A stretch of DNA of 64,000 nucleotides from assembly GCA_045545575.1 (NCBI GenBank), contig JAZQBE010000052.1, forward strand, positions 1 to 64,000, given 5' to 3'. Below are positions 56,189 through 64,000 of the stretch, in pieces. This stretch comes from Shuttleworthia sp045545575 (GTDB lineage: Bacteria; Bacillota; Clostridia; Lachnospirales; Lachnospiraceae). Under the pieces are notes generated by a model. The model had not been told where the DNA came from and searched no databases. It was given only the letters and a program-made list of their open reading frames with translations. Made by a program: the position numbers and the translations under genes. Positions within the stretch are counted from its first letter, which is position 1, and every line of letters begins with the position of its first letter.

Positions 56189-58279
56189 ATGGCAAAGAAT
56201 CTTGTCATCGTGGAGTCACCTGCCAAGGTGAAAACGATCAAAAAATTTCTCGGAAAAAACTACGAGGTCATGGCCTCGAACGGCCATGTCCGGGACCTTC
56301 CGAAGAGCTCGCTCGGCATCGACACCCAGCATCATTACGAGCCGAAATACATCACCATCCGCGGAAAAGGCGAACTGCTCGCTTCGCTTCGCCGCCAGGC
56401 GAAAAAGGCCGACTGCATCTATCTTGCAACCGACCCGGACCGCGAAGGAGAGGCCATTTCCTGGCACCTGATCGAAGCGCTGCATTTAGAGGAAGGGGTC
56501 TACCGCCGGATCGCGTTTAACGAGATCACGAAGACGGCGGTCAAGGAATCCTTAAAGCATCCCCGCGACATCGACATGGATCTCGTCGACGCGCAGCAGG
56601 CGCGCCGGATGCTTGACCGCATGGTCGGCTACGAGATCAGCCCGCTGCTGTGGACCAAAGTCAAGCGCGGCCTTTCCGCCGGGCGTGTGCAGTCCGCGAC
56701 GCTGAAGATGATCTGCGACCGGGAGAACGCGATTCTTTCGTTCATTCCCGAGGAGTACTATACCTTAGACGTACAGCTTGCCGTGCCGGGCCAGAAAAAG
56801 CCGCTGACCGCCCACTTCCAGTCCCTTGGCGGGATCCGCAGCCAGATGAACGGGACCAAAGAGCGCGACCGGGTGCTCGACGCCATTGCCGGCGCGGCTT
56901 ACAGCGTGGCCGATATCACCACGAACCGCCGCGAAAAGAAGAGTCCGCTGCCTTTTACGACCAGTACGCTGCAGCAGGAAGCTTCCAAAACGCTGAACTT
57001 CCCGATTCAGAAAACGATGCGTATCGCCCAGCAGCTGTATGAAGGCGTAGACATCCGCGGCGAGGGAACCGTCGGTCTGATCACGTATCTGCGTACCGAC
57101 TCGACGCGTGTTTCCGACGAAGCCCGTGAAGCGGCCGCGTCCTTCATCCGGGAATCCTACGGGGAAGCCTATCTGGGCAGCGGGGAAAAAACAGCCCGCT
57201 CGGCGGGCCGGATTCAGGACGCGCATGAAGCGATCCGGCCTTCGGATATCCGCCGGCTGCCGACCGCCATCAAGGAATCCCTTTCCCGGGATCAGTTCCG
57301 CCTGTACCAGCTGATCTGGAAACGCTTTGCCGCGAGCCAGATGGCCGGGGCGCAGTTCGAGAATACGACGGCATCCATCGAAGCGGCCGGGAAGGACACT
57401 GCCCGGTTTACGGTGTCGGAATCGCTGCGGGTTTTTGACGGATACCAGCTTGTCTATTCGGTGTCGGACGACGAACAGGAAGAGAAGAACGCACTGGTGG
57501 AGGTGCTTTCTGCCGGCATGGAGCTTTCCTTTGCCGGGCAGGACGTGCGCCAGCATTTCACCCAGCCGCCGGCGCACTACACCGAAGCCTCGCTTGTGCA
57601 TGTGCTCGAGGAGCACGGCATCGGCCGGCCGAGCACCTATTCCCCGATCGTTTCGACTCTGTTAAAGCGCCGCTATATCACGAAGGAAGGCCGGAACATC
57701 TTTGTCACGGAGCTCGGTGAAATCGTCAACAGCATCATGTGCGATTCCTTCCCGAACATTGTCGACGAGAAATTCACGGCCCGGATGGAGCGGCGTCTTG
57801 ACGAAGTCGAAGAGGGCGAGACCGACTGGCACGACGTCCTCGCCGAGTTCTATCCCGGCCTGGCCGAAGACGTCAAAGCCGCGCAGGAATCCATCGATAA
57901 AGTCCGGGTCGCCGACGAGCAGACGGACGTGGTCTGCGAACTCTGCGGCCGGAACATGGTGATCAAATACGGTCCCCACGGCCGGTTTCTGGCCTGCCCG
58001 GGCTTCCCGGAATGCCGCAATACCAAGCCGCTGTTAACGGAGATCGGCGTGGACTGCCCCAAATGCGGCAAGCCGCTGGTGGAGCGCAAAACGCGCAAGG
58101 GCCGCCGGTTTTACGGCTGCTCGGATCCGGACTGCGATTTCATGAGCTGGTCCCGTCCCGTCGCGGAGCGCTGCCCGAAATGCGGCGGCTATATGACGGT
58201 CCGCGGGCAGCGCGTCGTATGCGCGTCGCAGGAATGCGGCTATTCAAAGAAAGCCGAAACCGAAACCGAGAACGAATAA
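56189..58279 (+). CDS. topA: DNA topoisomerase I
   Basis: A 696-residue type IA topoisomerase relaxing negative supercoils. Toprim domain at the start (LVIVESPAKVKTIKKFLG, ATDPDREGEAISWH), active-site Tyr in GLITYLRTDSTRVS, RPSTYSPIV block, and three C-terminal four-Cys zinc ribbons (CELCGRNM, CPKCGKPL, CPKCGGYM). Start ATG 56189 after AAAGGAATT. Confidence 0.97.
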   Translation: MAKNLVIVESPAKVKTIKKFLGKNYEVMASNGHVRDLPKSSLGIDTQHHYEPKYITIRGKGELLASLRRQAKKADCIYLATDPDREGEAISWHLIEALHLEEGVYRRIAFNEITKTAVKESLKHPRDIDMDLVDAQQARRMLDRMVGYEISPLLWTKVKRGLSAGRVQSATLKMICDRENAILSFIPEEYYTLDVQLAVPGQKKPLTAHFQSLGGIRSQMNGTKERDRVLDAIAGAAYSVADITTNRREKKSPLPFTTSTLQQEASKTLNFPIQKTMRIAQQLYEGVDIRGEGTVGLITYLRTDSTRVSDEAREAAASFIRESYGEAYLGSGEKTARSAGRIQDAHEAIRPSDIRRLPTAIKESLSRDQFRLYQLIWKRFAASQMAGAQFENTTASIEAAGKDTARFTVSESLRVFDGYQLVYSVSDDEQEEKNALVEVLSAGMELSFAGQDVRQHFTQPPAHYTEASLVHVLEEHGIGRPSTYSPIVSTLLKRRYITKEGRNIFVTELGEIVNSIMCDSFPNIVDEKFTARMERRLDEVEEGETDWHDVLAEFYPGLAEDVKAAQESIDKVRVADEQTDVVCELCGRNMVIKYGPHGRFLACPGFPECRNTKPLLTEIGVDCPKCGKPLVERKTRKGRRFYGCSDPDCDFMSWSRPVAERCPKCGGYMTVRGQRVVCASQECGYSKKAETETENE

Positions 58280-58306
58280 ATCTGGAAACCGCAAGGAGGA
58301 ACTGCC

Positions 58307-59077
58307 ATGAGTCTGCCGCTTCTCGACCGCACCCGCAGAATCGCAAATCTTCTGCAGAACAACGCGGGCACGAAGGTTGTGTTCAGCGACATCTGCAAAG
58401 TGCTGTCAGACATTCTCGGCGCAAACGTCCTGATGATCAGCCGCAAAGGAAAAGTGCTGGGTCTCTCCACGAGGGAGTCGGTTCCCTGTCTGAACCGGCT
58501 GGTGCAGCATAAGGTCGGCACCTATGCCGACGAAGCCTTCAGCGAACGCCTTTTGGCCATTCTTTCCACGAAAGAAAACGCAAGCCTGGAAGTGCTGGGA
58601 TTCTCCGGTGAAGAAGCCGACGGATGCGTCGCGCTGATCTGTCCGGTCATTATTTCCGGCGAACGGATGGGCACGGCGTTTTTCTACCGCCAGAATCAGC
58701 TGTTCGACGTGGACGACATCATCCTCTGCGAATACGGCAGCACCGTCATCAGTCTGGAGATGCTGCGGGCCGAGCTGGAAGAGGACGCCCATGAGGACCG
58801 CAAACAGCGGCGCGTCGCGTCGGCGCTGGCTTCCCTTTCTCCTTCCGAGCGGGAAGGCATCGTCCTGATCCTTCGAAAGATGCAGGAAAACGGCGGCTCC
58901 GGCATCGTCGTAGCGTCCCGGATCGCCGAGGATTCCGGACTGACCCGTTCCACCATCGTTTCCGCCATCAAAAAGCTGGCAGGCGCCGGCGTTCTCGACG
59001 CCCACAGCGCCGGCATGCGCGGGACGCGGATCACGGTGAAAAACAGTTCTGTTTATAAAGAATTGGGGCTTGAATAA
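58307..59077 (+). CDS. codY: GTP-sensing global repressor CodY
   Basis: A 256-residue CodY. N-terminal GAF domain binding branched-chain amino acids (about 1-155), linker helix, and C-terminal winged helix with VASRIAEDSGLTRSTIVSAI. It regulates nutrient-limitation genes. AAGGAGG precedes the ATG, and the gene follows topA by 27 nt. Confidence 0.96.
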   Translation: MSLPLLDRTRRIANLLQNNAGTKVVFSDICKVLSDILGANVLMISRKGKVLGLSTRESVPCLNRLVQHKVGTYADEAFSERLLAILSTKENASLEVLGFSGEEADGCVALICPVIISGERMGTAFFYRQNQLFDVDDIILCEYGSTVISLEMLRAELEEDAHEDRKQRRVASALASLSPSEREGIVLILRKMQENGGSGIVVASRIAEDSGLTRSTIVSAIKKLAGAGVLDAHSAGMRGTRITVKNSSVYKELGLE

Positions 59078-59098
59078 GCGATTCCGCTGTGGTATTAT
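59070..59098 (+). promoter_or_regulatory. rpsB promoter overlapping the codY end
   Basis: TTGAAT (59070-59075), 17-bp spacer, TATTAT (59093-59098), preceded by TGG. The -35 overlaps the codY stop. Strong promoter for the ribosomal protein operon. Confidence 0.82.
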
Positions 59099-59104
59099 TT
59101 CAAA

Positions 59105-59211
59105 GTTGCGAATAAACACGTGCCGTGACCGGCGGACTGGTGCTGCAGCTGATCTGCAGTGGTCTGTTTCCGGGATGACCGGCGCGGAAGAAAAACCGAA
59201 CGGAGGAAAAA
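59105..59211 (+). ncRNA. structured rpsB leader (candidate S2 autoregulatory RNA)
   Basis: The ~105-nt leader contains CTGCAG-N5-CTGCAG (about 59143-59159) and ACCGGCG repeated on both sides (about 59127 and 59178), which could form a multi-stem structure. S2 autoregulation through leader RNA is known in other bacteria; here it is inferred from position and pairing only. Confidence 0.35.
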
Positions 59212-59973
59212 ATGAGTGTAGTATCCATGAGACAGCTGCTGGAAGCCGGCGTGCATTTCGGTCATCAGACGAGACGCTGGAACCCGAAAATGGCTCCCTA
59301 TATCTTTACGGAGCGCAACGGCATCCACATCATCGACCTGCAGAAGACGGTCGGCATGATCGACGACGCGTACAACGCGGTCTTCGACATCGCCTCCCAG
59401 GGCGGCACGATCCTGTTCGTCGGCACGAAGAAGCAGGCGCAGGACACCATGCAGCAGGAAGCGGAGCGCTGCGGCATGTTCTATGTGAACGAGCGCTGGC
59501 TCGGCGGCATGCTGACCAACTTCAAGACGGTCCAGTCCCGCGTGGAGCGTTTAAAGGCGATCGAGCGCATGGAAGCCGACGGAACCTTTGACGTGCTTCC
59601 GAAGAAGGAAGTGACCGCGTTAAAGAAGGAGCAGGAAAAGCTTCAGAAGAACCTGGGCGGCATCAAGGAAATGCGCCGCATCCCGGACGCGATCTTCATC
59701 GTCGACCCGAAGAAGGAGCGCATCTGCGTGCAGGAAGCCGAAGCCCTCGGCATCACCTTAATCGGCATTGCCGACACCAACTGTGATCCGGAAGAGCTGG
59801 ATTACGTGATCCCGGGCAACGACGACGCCATCCGTGCCGTGAAGCTGATCGCTTCCACCATGGCGGATGCCGTCATCGAAGCGAAGCAGGGCACCGTCGA
59901 CGTCGACGCGGCCGCGATGGAAGACGCCGTCAGCGAAGACGCAGCGGAAGAAGCGCCGGCTGAGGAAGCGTAA
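59212..59973 (+). CDS. rpsB: 30S ribosomal protein S2
   Basis: A 253-residue S2 (MRQLLEAGVHFGHQTRRWNP, LGGMLTNFKTV, ADTNCDPEELDYVIPGNDDA). The C-terminal extension (VDVDAAAMEDAVSEDAAEEA) is acidic and longer than usual. GGAGGAAAAA precedes the ATG. Confidence 0.98.
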   Translation: MSVVSMRQLLEAGVHFGHQTRRWNPKMAPYIFTERNGIHIIDLQKTVGMIDDAYNAVFDIASQGGTILFVGTKKQAQDTMQQEAERCGMFYVNERWLGGMLTNFKTVQSRVERLKAIERMEADGTFDVLPKKEVTALKKEQEKLQKNLGGIKEMRRIPDAIFIVDPKKERICVQEAEALGITLIGIADTNCDPEELDYVIPGNDDAIRAVKLIASTMADAVIEAKQGTVDVDAAAMEDAVSEDAAEEAPAEEA

Positions 59974-59997
59974 TCATTATACGTAACGGACAAACGG

Positions 59998-60024
59998 AAT
60001 GCCCCGCCCGCCGGGCGAGGCATT
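59998..60024 (+). terminator. hairpin between rpsB and tsf
   Basis: AATGCC (59998-60003) with CGCCC (60005-60009) pairs with GGGCG (60013-60017) and GGCATT (60019-60024), with one internal C-A mismatch, followed by TCTTCT. Probably a partial attenuator, since tsf should be expressed with rpsB. Confidence 0.6.
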
Positions 60025-60047
60025 TCTTCTGCAAAGGAGGAGAACAA

Positions 60048-60974
60048 ATGGCTATTACAGCAGCAATGGTAAAAGAACTTCGCGAGATGAGCGGCGCCGG
60101 TATGATGGACTGCAAGAAGGCCCTTGCCGAATGCGACGGCAACATGGAAGAAGCGATGGAGTTCCTTCGCAAGAACGGTCAGGCCAAGGCGGAAAAGAAG
60201 GCCAGCCGGATCGCGGCCGAAGGCATCTGCTGCATCGCGTGCGACGGCGACAAGACCGCGGCCGTGGTGGAAGTAAACTCCGAGACGGACTTCGTTGCGA
60301 AGAACGAGAAGTTCCAGACCTTCGTCGGCCAGGTGGCCAGCCAGGTCGTCGCCGGCGACTATGCCGATCTGGACGCTCTGATGGCTTCCGCGTGGAACGC
60401 GGATCCGTCCAAGACGGTTTCCGAGGCGCTTGTCGAGCAGGTGGCCGTGATCGGTGAAAACTTAAAGATCCGCCGCTTTGAGAAAGTGGTTTCCGACGAC
60501 GTGGTCGTGACCTATGTGCACGGCGGCGGCCGCATCGGCGTGATCGTGGACGGCATCGCTCCGAACGCCGGCGAGGAAGTGAAGGAAGCGCTGGGCAACA
60601 TCGCGATGCAGATCGCCGCGATGAATCCGAAGTACGTTTCCCGCGAGGAAGTTTCCGCCGAATACATCGAGCATGAGAAGGAAATCCTGCGCGCACAGAT
60701 CGCAAACGATCCGAAGGAATCCAAGAAGCCCGCAAACGTCATCGAGAAGATGATCGAAGGCCGTGTTTCCAAGGAACTGAAGGAAGTCTGCCTGCTGGAT
60801 CAGGTTTATGTCAAGGCCGAGGAAGGCGAGAACGTCGCGAAGTATCTTGCGGCGGTCAGCAAGGCCGTGGGCGGAACCGTCAGCGTTCGCCGCTTCGTCC
60901 GTTTCGAGACCGGCGAAGGCCTCGAGAAGAAGAACGAAGACTTCGCTGCCGAAGTTGCCGCGCAGCTGGGCTAA
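60048..60974 (+). CDS. tsf: elongation factor Ts
   Basis: A 308-residue EF-Ts, the GDP/GTP exchanger for EF-Tu. UBA-like N-terminus (MVKELREMSGAGMMDCKKAL), then EVNSETDFVAKNEKFQTFVG and the core. AAAGGAGG precedes the ATG. Confidence 0.98.
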   Translation: MAITAAMVKELREMSGAGMMDCKKALAECDGNMEEAMEFLRKNGQAKAEKKASRIAAEGICCIACDGDKTAAVVEVNSETDFVAKNEKFQTFVGQVASQVVAGDYADLDALMASAWNADPSKTVSEALVEQVAVIGENLKIRRFEKVVSDDVVVTYVHGGGRIGVIVDGIAPNAGEEVKEALGNIAMQIAAMNPKYVSREEVSAEYIEHEKEILRAQIANDPKESKKPANVIEKMIEGRVSKELKEVCLLDQVYVKAEEGENVAKYLAAVSKAVGGTVSVRRFVRFETGEGLEKKNEDFAAEVAAQLG

Positions 60975-61003
60975 AACCATCCTGTTTTTACACGAACGGA
61001 TCG

Positions 61004-61044
61004 GACAGGGCAAAGGGAACTCCTTTGTCCTGTCTTTTTTTTTG
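61004..61044 (+). terminator. strong intrinsic terminator after tsf
   Basis: GACAGGGCAAAGG (61004-61016) pairs with CCTTTGTCCTGTC (61022-61034) with one wobble, followed by nine Ts. Confidence 0.92.
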
Positions 61045-61054
61045 TCCGGCCTTA

Positions 61055-61063
61055 TGGTACACT
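61055..61063 (+). promoter_or_regulatory. extended -10 promoter for pyrH (TGG-TACACT)
   Basis: TGG-TACACT (61055-61063) lies 52 nt before pyrH and after the tsf terminator. No good -35 is present; the extended -10 is the main element. Confidence 0.65.
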
Positions 61064-61114
61064 ATCCATAACCGTTTTTTGGGCGGAAAAAGAAAGAAAC
61101 GAGGTTGTGACAGA

Positions 61115-61813
61115 ATGAAGCGAATCCTTTTAAAGCTTTCCGGCGAGGCCCTTGCGGCGGAACAGCACACCGGCTTTGACGAGGCCACCTGCCGCCGGGT
61201 CGCGGCGCAGATTGCCGGCATTGTCAGAGAGGGCACGGGCGTGGGCATCGTCATCGGCGGCGGCAATTTCTGGCGCGGCGCCGGGAAATCCATGATGGAC
61301 CGCGTCAAGGCCGACCAGATCGGCATGCTCGCCACGGTCATGAACTGCATCTACATGTCGGAGATGCTCCGCGCGGAAGGCGTGGAAAGCCGGATCATGA
61401 CGCCGTTTGCCGTCGACGGCTTTGCCGAGGTGTTCAGCAAGGATCAGGTCCGCCGTTCCTTCGCGGCGGGTGAAGTCGTGTTCTTTGCCGGCGGCACCGG
61501 TCATCCGTATTTTTCAACGGATACGGCGACGGTTCTCCGCGCCATCGAAATCGAAGCGGATGCCATCCTGCTCGCAAAGAATATCGACGGCGTATACGAC
61601 AGCGATCCGGCGGTGAACCCGGCGGCGAAGCGGTTTGATACCATCTCCATTCAGGAGGTCTTAGACCGCCAGCTCGGTGTCATCGACCTTTCTGCTTCCC
61701 TGATGTGCAGCCAGAACCATATGCCGCTGTATATCTTTGCGCTGAATGAAGAGGACAGCATCAAAAAGGCCGCGGCCGGGAAGTTTAACGGCACGGTCGT
61801 CACGGTAGAGTAA
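61115..61813 (+). CDS. pyrH: UMP kinase
   Basis: A 232-residue amino-acid-kinase-fold UMP kinase making UDP. ILLKLSGEAL, VIGGGNFWRG, FFAGGTGHPYFSTDTA and KNIDGVYDSDPAVN are diagnostic. ATG 61115 chosen; upstream in-frame codons run back into the terminator. Confidence 0.97.
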   Translation: MKRILLKLSGEALAAEQHTGFDEATCRRVAAQIAGIVREGTGVGIVIGGGNFWRGAGKSMMDRVKADQIGMLATVMNCIYMSEMLRAEGVESRIMTPFAVDGFAEVFSKDQVRRSFAAGEVVFFAGGTGHPYFSTDTATVLRAIEIEADAILLAKNIDGVYDSDPAVNPAAKRFDTISIQEVLDRQLGVIDLSASLMCSQNHMPLYIFALNEEDSIKKAAAGKFNGTVVTVE

Positions 61814-61841
61814 TGCTATTTGGATCATAAAGGAGGAAGTT

Positions 61842-62396
61842 ATGGATGCCCGAGTAAAACCTTATGAAGAGAAGATGCAGAAAACGATGGCCAACCTTGC
61901 GTCGGAGTACGGGACCATCCGCGCCGGCCGCGCGAACCCGCACGTCTTAGACCGCATCATGGTGGACTATTACGGAAGCCCCACGCCGCTGCAGCAGGTG
62001 GGCAACATCTCTGTTCCCGAGCCGCGTCTGATCGTGATCCAGCCCTGGGAAGCAAAGATGGTCAAGGAAATCTGCAAGGCCATCCAGATGTCCGATCTGG
62101 GCATCAACCCCAGCAACGACGGGTCCACGATCCGCCTGCTGTTCCCGGAACTGACCGAGGAGCGCCGTAAAGATCTGGCCAAGGAAGTCCGCAAGAAGGG
62201 CGAGGAGGCGAAGGTCGCCATCCGCAACATCCGCCGGGACGGCAACGACGCGTTCAAGAAACTGAAAAAGACGGAGGATGTTTCCGAGGATGAGATCGCG
62301 GATCTGGAAGATGAGCTTCAGAAGCTGACGGATAAGTTCATCAAGGAAGTGGACGCCGCCGTGGCAAAGAAGACGGACGAATTAATGACGGTCTAG
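61842..62396 (+). CDS. frr: ribosome recycling factor
   Basis: A 184-residue RRF that splits post-termination ribosomes with EF-G (GTIRAGRANPHVLDRIMVDY, LFPELTEERRKDLAKEVRKK). AAAGGAGG precedes the ATG; 28 nt after pyrH. Confidence 0.98.
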   Translation: MDARVKPYEEKMQKTMANLASEYGTIRAGRANPHVLDRIMVDYYGSPTPLQQVGNISVPEPRLIVIQPWEAKMVKEICKAIQMSDLGINPSNDGSTIRLLFPELTEERRKDLAKEVRKKGEEAKVAIRNIRRDGNDAFKKLKKTEDVSEDEIADLEDELQKLTDKFIKEVDAAVAKKTDELMTV

Positions 62397-62469
62397 CGCC
62401 CGGAAACGGGAACTTTCCGTCGGGATTCGAACGCTTCATGATGCTGCTGCAAGAACATGATAGGAATGG

Positions 62470-62508
62470 AACGCAAAGCTGAACGGAAGCCCCGTTCGGC
62501 TTTGCGTT
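62470..62508 (+). terminator. 17-bp hairpin between frr and uppS
   Basis: AACGCAAAGCTGAACGG (62470-62486) pairs with CCGTTCGGCTTTGCGTT (62492-62508) with one wobble. No T-run follows, and it ends 20 nt before the uppS ATG, so an attenuating or processing role is more likely than full termination. Confidence 0.6.
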
Positions 62509-62528
62509 GTATTGAAAAAGGTGTATTT

Positions 62529-63227
62529 ATGGAGATTCCAAAGCACGTCGCGATCATTTTGGACGGCAACGGCCGCTGGGCGAAATCCAAAGGGATGCCG
62601 CGCACCTACGGGCATACCGTCGGCGCCAAAAACGTCGAGATCATCACGGAAGCCGCGCACAACCTGGGGATCAAATATCTAACCCTGTACGCCTTTTCCA
62701 CGGAGAACTGGAACCGCCCGGACGACGAGGTCCATGCCCTGATGAAGCTTCTGGACAGCTATCTGTCCACCTGTCTGCGCACGGCGAAGAAGAACAACAT
62801 GCGCGTGCGCGTGATCGGGGATCTGTCCCGGTTTGAGGCAAAGACGCAGGAGACGATCCGTACGCTGACGGAGGTTTCCTCGCAGTACGACGGGATCAAC
62901 CTGACCATCGCCATCAACTACGGCTCCCGGGACGAGATCACCCGGGGCGTGCGAAAAATCGCCGCGGAGGTGGCGGAAGGGAAGCTCGCGCCGGAAGAGA
63001 TTACGGAAGAGTATATTTCACAGGCGCTGGATACGAGAGAGATTCCGGATCCGGACCTGATGATCCGCACCAGCGGAGAACAGCGGCTGTCCAACTACCT
63101 GCTCTGGCAGCTGGCTTACGCGGAGTTCTACTTCACGCCGGTGCCCTGGCCGGACTTCAGTCCGGAGGAGCTGCAGAAGGCGGTGGAAGAATACAGCCGC
63201 CGGCAGAGACGGTTTGGAGGGATTTAA
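62529..63227 (+). CDS. uppS: isoprenyl transferase (undecaprenyl pyrophosphate synthase)
   Basis: A 232-residue cis-prenyltransferase producing the lipid carrier for cell-wall synthesis. HVAIILDGNGRWAKSKG, TLYAFSTENWNRP and DPDLMIRTSGEQRLSNYLLW are diagnostic. Start ATG 62529; an in-frame ATG at 62457 lies before the hairpin and is unlikely. Confidence 0.97.
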   Translation: MEIPKHVAIILDGNGRWAKSKGMPRTYGHTVGAKNVEIITEAAHNLGIKYLTLYAFSTENWNRPDDEVHALMKLLDSYLSTCLRTAKKNNMRVRVIGDLSRFEAKTQETIRTLTEVSSQYDGINLTIAINYGSRDEITRGVRKIAAEVAEGKLAPEEITEEYISQALDTREIPDPDLMIRTSGEQRLSNYLLWQLAYAEFYFTPVPWPDFSPEELQKAVEEYSRRQRRFGGI

Positions 63228-63228
63228 A

Positions 63229-64000
63229 GTGAATTCGTTTTGGACTCGGCTGATCAGCGGTGTGATAATGCTGGTCGTGATGATTGCGGTAAACCTGGCC
63301 GGCGGCCCGGTACAGCTGGCGGCGCTTGGCGCGATTTCGGTGATCGGCGTCTTTGAGATCTGCCGGATTTTCAAGGTGCACACCAGCGGCGTGGGCGTTC
63401 TTTCCTACCTGATGGTGATTCTGTACTATCTGGATCTGCAGTTTTCGTTTCTGCCGGAACACACGATGCTGTTCATCATCTATCTGATTCTGCTGCTTTC
63501 GGCCTTTGTGCTCCGCTGGCCGAAGTATCACGCGGACCAGATCATGGCGGCATTCTTTTCCGTCTTTTACGTGGCCGTAATGCTTTCCTACATCTACCGC
63601 GTGCGGCAGATGGACATCGGTATCTATACGGTCTGGCTGATTTTCCTTTGCTCCTGGGGCTGCGACACCTGCGCCTACTGCTTCGGCATGCTGTTCGGAA
63701 AGCACAAGATGGCGCCGGTGCTTTCACCGAAGAAATCGGTGGAGGGCGCCATCGGCGGCGTGGCCGGCTCGATGATTCTGACGGCTCTGTTTGCCTGGGG
63801 GCTGCATGAACGGATGGGGGCGGATATCCGCCTGATCGGCGTACTGTCGCTGCTGGCCGGCGCGGGGGCGCTGATCTCCATGATCGGCGACCTGGGCGCG
63901 TCCGCGATCAAGCGCTGCTACGACGTGAAGGATTACGGACACATTTTCCCCGGACACGGCGGCGTGCTCGACCGGTTTGACAGCGTGATCATCACGGCGC
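63229..64000 (+). CDS. cdsA: phosphatidate cytidylyltransferase (partial, cut by window end)
   Basis: Starts at GTG 63229 (MNSFWTRLISGVIMLVVMIA), one base after the uppS stop, and runs to the window edge (about 257 residues). Multiple membrane helices. The signature SPKKSVEGAIGG and GDLGASAIKRCYDVKDYGHI, then FPGHGGVLDRFDS, identifies CdsA, which makes CDP-diacylglycerol. Only the last few residues are missing. Confidence 0.95.
   Translation, partial: MNSFWTRLISGVIMLVVMIAVNLAGGPVQLAALGAISVIGVFEICRIFKVHTSGVGVLSYLMVILYYLDLQFSFLPEHTMLFIIYLILLLSAFVLRWPKYHADQIMAAFFSVFYVAVMLSYIYRVRQMDIGIYTVWLIFLCSWGCDTCAYCFGMLFGKHKMAPVLSPKKSVEGAIGGVAGSMILTALFAWGLHERMGADIRLIGVLSLLAGAGALISMIGDLGASAIKRCYDVKDYGHIFPGHGGVLDRFDSVIITA

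Overview
The window is a chromosomal segment of a high-GC Firmicute, most likely a member of the Lachnospiraceae (Clostridia). The evidence is the housekeeping order yifB-dprA-topA-codY-rpsB-tsf-pyrH-frr-uppS-cdsA, the presence of CodY, strong AGGAGG ribosome-binding sites, and families largely confined to Lachnospiraceae (DUF5717, DUF5716, DUF5662). Assignments rest on reading the sequence and on family knowledge; no database search was run.

Layout. (1) 1-7634: the edge of an insertion-sequence transposase, then a carbohydrate/ester catabolism group on the plus strand: sialate O-acetylesterase, a cytidylate-kinase-like protein, a type-B carboxylesterase, a GH2 glycosidase and a GH13 alpha-glucosidase. 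The last three are tightly packed and probably co-transcribed. (2) 7706-7776: tRNA-Gly(CCC), the integration site of a complete-looking HK97-type siphoprophage of about 30.7 kb (7751-38516), bounded by a perfect 30-bp direct repeat. Its modules in order are: integrase and leftward lysogeny genes; an operator array; early genes including a pentapeptide protein; recombination and replication genes (Rad52-like annealing protein, PD-(D/E)xK nuclease, replisome organiser with a candidate internal origin, SSB); a long run of very small zinc-ribbon genes; HNH; large terminase; portal; protease; capsid; connectors; tail proteins with a -1 frameshifted assembly chaperone; tape measure; Dit; Tal; holin; amidase; and four small structural or receptor-type proteins at the right end. 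(3) 38521-45590: the original tRNA terminator stranded beyond the prophage, a CobD/HisC-like aminotransferase on the minus strand, and a three-gene operon of undescribed function (DUF5717, an actin/Hsp70-like DUF5716 protein, and a TPR-like partner). (4) 45622-53153: gltX, a short UvrD-like helicase, a DUF1292 protein, an intergenic palindrome array, a GlgX-like protein that appears to have lost its catalytic residues, a DUF5662 protein and trpS. (5) 53374-64000: yifB/comM, dprA, topA, codY, rpsB, tsf, pyrH, frr, uppS and the start of cdsA, cut by the window end.

How the parts work together. The prophage encodes excision and integration, repression through TTCGA-N4-TCGAA operators, replication, head, tail and lysis functions, and it rebuilds the tRNA 3' end at attL while supplying its own terminator hairpin. 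Host genes in region 5 form the standard recombination/DNA uptake, nutrient sensing, translation and lipid-synthesis block. Several host promoters share an extended -10 of the form TGG-TAnnnT.

The most interesting targets are the DUF5717/DUF5716/TPR operon, the apparently dead GlgX-like protein, the palindrome array at 49522-49632, the integrase arm-site repeats at both prophage ends, the immunity operator array, the candidate phage origin inside the replisome-organiser gene, and the absence of a recognisable small terminase.
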